Origin: an uncultured Clostridium sp.
GTDB lineage: Bacteria > Bacillota > Clostridia > Peptostreptococcales > Peptostreptococcaceae
Length of the DNA stretch: 26,419 bases
Direction of reading: 5' to 3'
NCBI GenBank assembly: GCA_900557165.1
Contig: USRS01000026.1
Span: 1 to 26,419 of the forward strand
How positions within the stretch are numbered: the stretch's first letter is position 1; every line of letters starts with the position of its first letter. Both the position numbers and the translations under genes were made by a program. The notes beneath the pieces are model-generated. The model saw only the letters and a list, made by a program, of their open reading frames with translations. It had not been told where the DNA came from and searched no databases. This document shows positions 22,602 through 26,419 of this stretch, piece after piece.

Positions 22602-22626
22602 TAAATAAATATATTATATTTATTTA
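22602..22626. repeat. 25-bp perfect AT-only palindrome
   Basis: TAAATAAATATA and TATATTTATTTA flank one central T. It lies just upstream of the possible folT promoter. It could be an operator, but the region is extremely AT-rich. Confidence 0.5.
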
Positions 22627-22892
22627 AAAATAAGTAAATTCAATATGTTAGTATATTTACCATATTTTTGTCTAACTTCATAATGTCATTAGAATTGTCA
22701 TAAATGAATTGAAATTTTCTTAAATGCTTTTATCTTATTGTCATTAAAAATACATGATAGATATAAAAGTATTTTGTGGTAATTATCCTAACAATTATAT
22801 ATAAATTATATCATAAATAAATACTACTTGTATTGTTAAATAAACTTATATTTCATATGTTAAATAATTCCGTTTAATATTTACTACAACAA

Positions 22893-22928
22893 AAAAAGTA
22901 ACTTAATTATTAAACTAAGTTACTTTTT
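22893..22928. terminator. terminator of the RNA helicase gene
   Basis: A perfect 13-bp stem (22893-22905 with 22916-22928) has a 10-base loop and A/T-runs on both sides. It lies 6 bases after the helicase stop on the minus strand, and would also stop plus-strand transcripts. Confidence 0.88.
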
Positions 22929-22933
22929 CTAAA

Positions 22934-24568
22934 TTATTTTCTTCTTGTGTTAGCTTTTTCTATATTAATTTTATTACCTTTTATTTTTATGTTTTTCATT
23001 TTATCTAAAACTTTTTTAGCATTTTCTTTTGGAACTTCAACAAATGTATATTTGTCATATATATCTATTGTTCCAACTAATTTACCTGGTATTCCAGCTT
23101 CTCCAGCTATAGCTCCAACTATATCTTTAGCTTGAACTCTTTGATTTTTACCAACATTTATAAATAATCTTACCATTCCAGCTTCAGCATTTCTACCACG
23201 TTTTCTATCTCTACGTCCTTTTCTTCCTGACTCTTCTTTATAGCTTGATTTTTCTTCTACTATTTCTTCTTTTTCTTCATCACCTAAAGCTAATTTAACA
23301 AGAGCAGCTGCTATTTCTATAGCTTCTAATCCTTCTTCTTCACAAAGATTTTCTATCCATTGAGTTTGTTTTGATAAGTTGCTATCTTTTATAGTTTCTT
23401 TAACTTGTTTGAAGAATGCACTTACTTTTTTCTCTTCAACATCAGCTATTGTTGGTATGTCATGTCTAACTAATTTACATTTAGTATATCTTTCGATATC
23501 TTTCATTTTTCTTATTTCTTTACCAAATACGAAACTGAATGATATACCTTCTCTACCTGCACGACCAGTTCTACCGATTCTGTGTACATAATATTCTTCG
23601 TCTTGTGGTAAGTCATAGTTAAATACCATTTCTACATCATCAACATCTATACCTCTAGCCGCAACATCTGTAGCAACAAGTATATCTATTGTACCTTGTC
23701 TAAATTTATCCATTACTATATCTCTTTGAGTTTGTTTTAAGTCTCCGTGAAGAGCATCTGCAAAGTATCCTCTTGCTTGTAATTCACTAACTAACTCATC
23801 AGAACCTCTTTTTGTATTACAGAATACTACAGATAATTTAGGATTATATACATCTATTAATCTACATAATACTTCTAATTTATTAGCTCTTCTAGTTTCT
23901 ATATAATATTGTTTTATGTTTGGTACAGTTAATTCTTTTCTTACTATTTTTATTAATTCAGGATCATCTTGGTATTTTTTAGTTAATTCTAATATTTCTT
24001 TTGACATTGTAGCTGAGAAGAAAGTCGTTTGTCTTTCAGCTGGTGTTTGTTCTAATATTAACTCAATATCTTCTCTGAATCCCATATCTAGCATTTCATC
24101 AGCTTCATCAAGAACTAACATTTTTACATCGTCCATTTTTAAAGTTCTACGATTTATATGGTCTATAACACGCCCTGGTGTTCCTATAACAACTTGTACT
24201 CCGCTCTTTAATGATTTTATTTGTCTATCTATTGGTTGCCCACCATAAACTGGAAGAGTTTTTATTCCACTTTTATATTTCCCTAATTTTCTCATTTCAC
24301 TAGATACTTGGATAGCAAGTTCTCTAGTTGGACATAATACTACTGCTTGTACAGATTTTTTATTTGGATCTACCATATCTAATACTGGTATAGAGAAAGC
24401 TGCAGTTTTTCCTGTTCCTGTTTGTGCTTGTCCTATAACATCTTTTCCAGTTAATATTACTGGTATAGATTGCGCTTGTATTGGAGATGGTTCTTCAAAT
24501 CCTAGTTCCGCTACTGATCTTTTTATCTCATCACTTATTGGTAAATCTTCAAATTTTATTATATTCAT
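22934..24568 (-). CDS. DEAD-box ATP-dependent RNA helicase with DbpA-type RNA-binding domain
   Basis: The 544-residue protein unwinds RNA in ribosome assembly and mRNA turnover. It has the Q motif (GFEEPSPIQAQSIP), motif I AQTGTGKT (48-55), Ia PTRELA, motif II DEAD (154-157), motif III SAT, and in the second RecA domain ARGID and HRIGRTGRAGR (motif VI). A charged Arg/Lys linker precedes a C-terminal RNA-binding domain of the DbpA type (about 466-540, RLFINVGKNQRVQ). The combination resembles CshA/DeaD-like helicases; DbpA proper is shorter, so I give no symbol. The SD (AAAGGAAA) lies unusually far from the ATG, about 11 bases. It has its own terminator and is cut off from the exchanger upstream by another. 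Confidence 0.94.
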   Translation of the reverse strand: MNIIKFEDLPISDEIKRSVAELGFEEPSPIQAQSIPVILTGKDVIGQAQTGTGKTAAFSIPVLDMVDPNKKSVQAVVLCPTRELAIQVSSEMRKLGKYKSGIKTLPVYGGQPIDRQIKSLKSGVQVVIGTPGRVIDHINRRTLKMDDVKMLVLDEADEMLDMGFREDIELILEQTPAERQTTFFSATMSKEILELTKKYQDDPELIKIVRKELTVPNIKQYYIETRRANKLEVLCRLIDVYNPKLSVVFCNTKRGSDELVSELQARGYFADALHGDLKQTQRDIVMDKFRQGTIDILVATDVAARGIDVDDVEMVFNYDLPQDEEYYVHRIGRTGRAGREGISFSFVFGKEIRKMKDIERYTKCKLVRHDIPTIADVEEKKVSAFFKQVKETIKDSNLSKQTQWIENLCEEEGLEAIEIAAALVKLALGDEEKEEIVEEKSSYKEESGRKGRRDRKRGRNAEAGMVRLFINVGKNQRVQAKDIVGAIAGEAGIPGKLVGTIDIYDKYTFVEVPKENAKKVLDKMKNIKIKGNKINIEKANTRRK

Positions 24569-24661
24569 AAATTATTTATTTCCTTTCCGTTATCATAAAT
24601 ATTAACTTTTCTATTATATAGTTTATTTCAATATTATGCAATTATATTTTTACCTAAAAAG

Positions 24662-24712
24662 AAGGTCCTATTCAGCTAATAACTTATTTTATCATTAGTT
24701 GAATAAAACCTT
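24662..24712 (-). terminator. terminator of the exchanger gene, minus-strand specific
   Basis: On the minus strand a 13-bp outer helix (AAGGTTTTATTCA with TGAATAGGACCTT, including two U-G wobbles) continues through one A-C mismatch into CTAAT/ATTAG, and then runs into CTTTTT. On the plus strand the wobbles become C-A mismatches, so it is directional. Confidence 0.8.
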
Positions 24713-24737
24713 ATATAATATGTATGTAATTTTTTTA

Positions 24738-25703
24738 TTATGCTAAATACATAAAGTATAAAGTACTTATATAAATTATATACACTACCAATAATAATAT
24801 ACCTTGTAGTCTATAAATCTTTCCACTTTTAATTGTAGGAAGTATTAATGTTAATAGAAGTATTATCATAAATATGAAATCAACCTTTATATTTTGTGCT
24901 AATATTGGTAAATCATTTATTAATGATGAAAATCCTATAACTGAAGAGATATTTAATATATTTGCTCCTAGTATATTTCCAACAGATATACCATGATGTT
25001 TCTTTTTTATAGCAGTTAATGAAGATACTAACTCTGGTAAAGAAGTTCCAAGTGCTATAACTGTTAAACTAACTATCCCCTGTGGAATACCTATAAAATC
25101 TGCTATTTTCACACCATTATCTACTAATAATCGTGAACCGACTACCATCATTATTAAACCAAGTATAAATAAAAGCCCTATTTTTAAATTTTCATGCTTA
25201 CTCGATTTTTTATTACCACAGTAGTTTAACTCTAATTTTTCATTTGACTTACTTTGATTTGATACACTTTTAATATTCGAATACATATAAATTGATAGTA
25301 ATCCTAGTAATAATATTCCATCTATCCTATTTATAGATCCATTTATACCTAGAGTTATCAATGATATGACAGAAACTAATAAAATAATTGATTTTGAAGA
25401 AAACATCTTCTTATCTACCTTAAATGGACTTATTAATGCTACTAGTCCTAAAATCAAACCTGTGTTACATATTATAGACCCTACCGCATTACCTAAACTC
25501 ATCGTTGTATGATTATCGATAGATGCAAAAACAGAAACTGTTAACTCTGGAAGTGTTGTTGCAAAACTTACTATAGTCGCTCCTAATATTAATTCTGATA
25601 TTCCAGTCTTCTTTCCTATTTTTACTGTACAGTCTATAAATATATCTGCTCCTTTGCTAATTAAAATAAACCCTACTAGAAATAAAATTATTACCACAGT
25701 CAT
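24738..25703 (-). CDS. Na+/Ca2+ exchanger family protein (CaCA, YrbG type)
   Basis: The 321-residue membrane protein has two homologous halves of about five segments each. The ion-binding alpha repeats are GATIVSFATTLPELTVSVFAS with GNAVGSIICN in the first half, and ALGTSLPELVSSLTAI with GNILGANILN in the second, with the key Pro-Glu in each. A cytoplasmic polar loop (about 145-170, Ser/Lys/Asn-rich) joins the halves. Such proteins exchange Ca2+ for Na+ (or K+/H+); the direction and ion set cannot be told from the sequence. The SD is a G-run (GGGGGGATAAG). It is divergent from pflB. Confidence 0.93.
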   Translation of the reverse strand: MTVVIILFLVGFILISKGADIFIDCTVKIGKKTGISELILGATIVSFATTLPELTVSVFASIDNHTTMSLGNAVGSIICNTGLILGLVALISPFKVDKKMFSSKSIILLVSVISLITLGINGSINRIDGILLLGLLSIYMYSNIKSVSNQSKSNEKLELNYCGNKKSSKHENLKIGLLFILGLIMMVVGSRLLVDNGVKIADFIGIPQGIVSLTVIALGTSLPELVSSLTAIKKKHHGISVGNILGANILNISSVIGFSSLINDLPILAQNIKVDFIFMIILLLTLILPTIKSGKIYRLQGILLLVVYIIYISTLYFMYLA

Positions 25704-26027
25704 CTTATCCCCCCTATTTTATAGGTATTCAAAATCTAAATCTTTATGATATAAAATAAAATTTTAAATTTTTTAGCATTTTTTAGAAAAAAGTGTTTAA
25801 GGAATTATTTGGCGGGTATTTAATTAATATAACAAAATAATATATTCTTTCCCTTAAAATACAAATATTTTGACAGTAGATTTTTGTATACAATATACTA
25901 CATTTGTGCTAGAATATATTTGTTGTAAGTTATAAACTATAAATAAAATTTCAATTATAAATTTCAACATATTTTAATTAATTATTATTTACAAAAATAG
26001 TAATAAATACTTTTAGGAGGATGTCTC
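25704..26027. other. 324-base divergent region between exchanger and pflB
   Basis: It contains the probable pflB promoter (25870-25899) with a palindrome in its spacer, a TTATA-AAC-TATAA dyad near 25930-25945, and the pflB SD AGGAGG (26015-26020). The pflB leader would be about 120 bases. No clear promoter for the exchanger was found, and no ORF. Confidence 0.6.
25870..25899 (+). promoter_or_regulatory. sigma-A-type promoter of pflB with spacer palindrome
   Basis: A perfect TTGACA (25870-25875), 18 bases, then TATACT (25894-25899). The spacer ends in the 10-bp palindrome TTGTATACAA (25884-25893), directly against the -10, where a regulator could block or help polymerase. Confidence 0.65.
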
Positions 26028-26419
26028 ATGAACGCATGGCAAGGTTTTAAAACTGGAAAATGGACTAAAGAAATAGACGTTAGAGGATTTATCCAAGCTA
26101 ACTACACTCCATATGAAGGAGATGCTTCTTTCTTAGCTGGTGCTACTGAAAACACTAAAGTACTATGGGAAGAAGTAATGGAATTATTTAAAAAAGAAAG
26201 AGAAAATGGTGGAACACTAGACGTTGACACTAAAACTGTTTCTGCAATAGATGCTTACGCACCTGGATATATAGACAAAGATAGAGAAACTATAGTTGGT
26301 TTACAAACTGACGCACCTTTAAAAAGAGCTATAATGCCTGAAGGTGGTATAAGAATGGTTGAGTCTTCTTGTAAAGCTTACGGATTCGAATGTGATCCAC
26401 AAGTAAGTGAAATATTCAC
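26028..26419 (+). CDS. pflB: formate acetyltransferase (pyruvate formate-lyase), 5' part
   Basis: The first 130 codons are present; the gene runs off the right edge. The N-terminus (MNAWQGFKTGKWTKEIDVRG, then FIQANYTPYEGD) and LKRAIMPEGGIRMVESSCKAYG are characteristic of PFL, a glycyl-radical enzyme that cleaves pyruvate with CoA into acetyl-CoA and formate in anaerobic fermentation. The catalytic Cys pair and the glycyl-radical site lie beyond the window, as would an activase gene (pflA). ATG is 7 bases after AGGAGG. The PFL identity fits a strict or facultative anaerobe. Confidence 0.95.
   Translation, partial: MNAWQGFKTGKWTKEIDVRGFIQANYTPYEGDASFLAGATENTKVLWEEVMELFKKERENGGTLDVDTKTVSAIDAYAPGYIDKDRETIVGLQTDAPLKRAIMPEGGIRMVESSCKAYGFECDPQVSEIF

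Larger units (their letters stand above)
22456..22933. other. 478-base intergenic region between helicase and folT
   Basis: From folT outward: a possible SD-sequestering leader (22462-22509), a divergent 15-codon micro-ORF (22518-22565), a weak folT promoter candidate on the minus strand (TTATTT, 17 bases, TATATT, 22592-22564), a 25-bp palindrome (22602-22626), about 260 AT-rich bases with nothing firm, and the helicase terminator (22893-22928). Confidence 0.6.

Noticed and set aside
22738..22930. Plus-strand small RNA from TTGTCA, 18 bases, TATAAA to the helicase terminator
   Set aside because: Promoter-like hexamers are common in such AT-rich DNA, and no structure or ORF supports a transcript.
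25920..25950. Rex or CRP-type operator upstream of pflB
   Set aside because: Sequences near TTGTTGTAAG do not keep the symmetric half-sites of either consensus.
1..26419. tRNA, rRNA, insertion sequences, CRISPR arrays, prophage, defence or toxin-antitoxin systems
   Set aside because: No supporting sequence was seen; apart from the RNA candidate and micro-ORFs listed, the window is conserved chromosomal genes.

Overview
The window is a low-GC, gene-dense stretch of chromosome from an anaerobic, endospore-forming member of the Clostridia. The evidence is the spoIIA operon (spoIIAA, spoIIAB, sigF), spoVAC-spoVAD-spoVAE, a SpoIVB-type S55 protease, a pyruvate formate-lyase gene, strong AT bias and purine-rich Shine-Dalgarno sites. 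The order Na+/Ca2+ exchanger, DEAD-box helicase, spoIIA, spoVACDE, class A PBP, spoIVB-like gene resembles, from memory, the region around CD0758-CD0784 of Clostridioides difficile. A genus in the Peptostreptococcaceae is therefore likely; the species cannot be fixed from the sequence alone. I see no rRNA, tRNA, insertion sequence, CRISPR array or prophage.

Layout. 1-3.8 kb: a PH-like/SHOCT protein, yebC and nadE on the minus strand, then two plus-strand half-size TauE/SafE membrane proteins that overlap by one base. 3.8-9.1 kb: minus-strand housekeeping genes (a membrane-anchored 12-TPR protein with yigZ, a Nudix-fold protein, hflX overlapping a HEAT-repeat protein) and a plus-strand Cys-rich mini-protein sharing a divergent promoter region with hflX. 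9.1-13.1 kb: a DUF1461 membrane protein, an ABC-F ATPase, and an exported amidase followed closely by a zinc phospholipase C-like protein without a signal peptide. 13.2-17.8 kb (plus strand): a low-complexity Asn/Ser/Lys-rich protein, a SpoIVB paralogue and a class A penicillin-binding protein. 17.8-21.5 kb (minus strand): spoVACDE and the spoIIA operon, the latter behind a good sigma-H-type promoter. 21.5-26.4 kb: a structured RNA candidate, folT, the RNA helicase, the exchanger, and the 5' part of pflB running off the right edge.

How the genes fit together. The spore genes cover three stages. Sigma-H would switch on spoIIAA-spoIIAB-sigF, a partner-switching circuit that frees sigma-F in the forespore. 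SpoIVB-type proteolysis signals across the inter-sporangial space. SpoVAC/VAD/VAE load the spore core with calcium dipicolinate. The adjacent PBP and the amidase make and cut peptidoglycan, but nothing in their promoters shows that they are sporulation genes. Most transcription units end in clear intrinsic terminators, several of them bidirectional between convergent genes.

The window is mainly conserved core chromosome. The less ordinary observations are: an unassigned, possibly pseudoknotted RNA with its own terminator between folT and spoIIA; a possible SD-sequestering folT leader facing a 15-codon hydrophobic micro-ORF; an apparent hairpin between a strong SD and its start codon at 13.2 kb; a SpoIVB paralogue with no ATG start; and the amidase/phospholipase pair.
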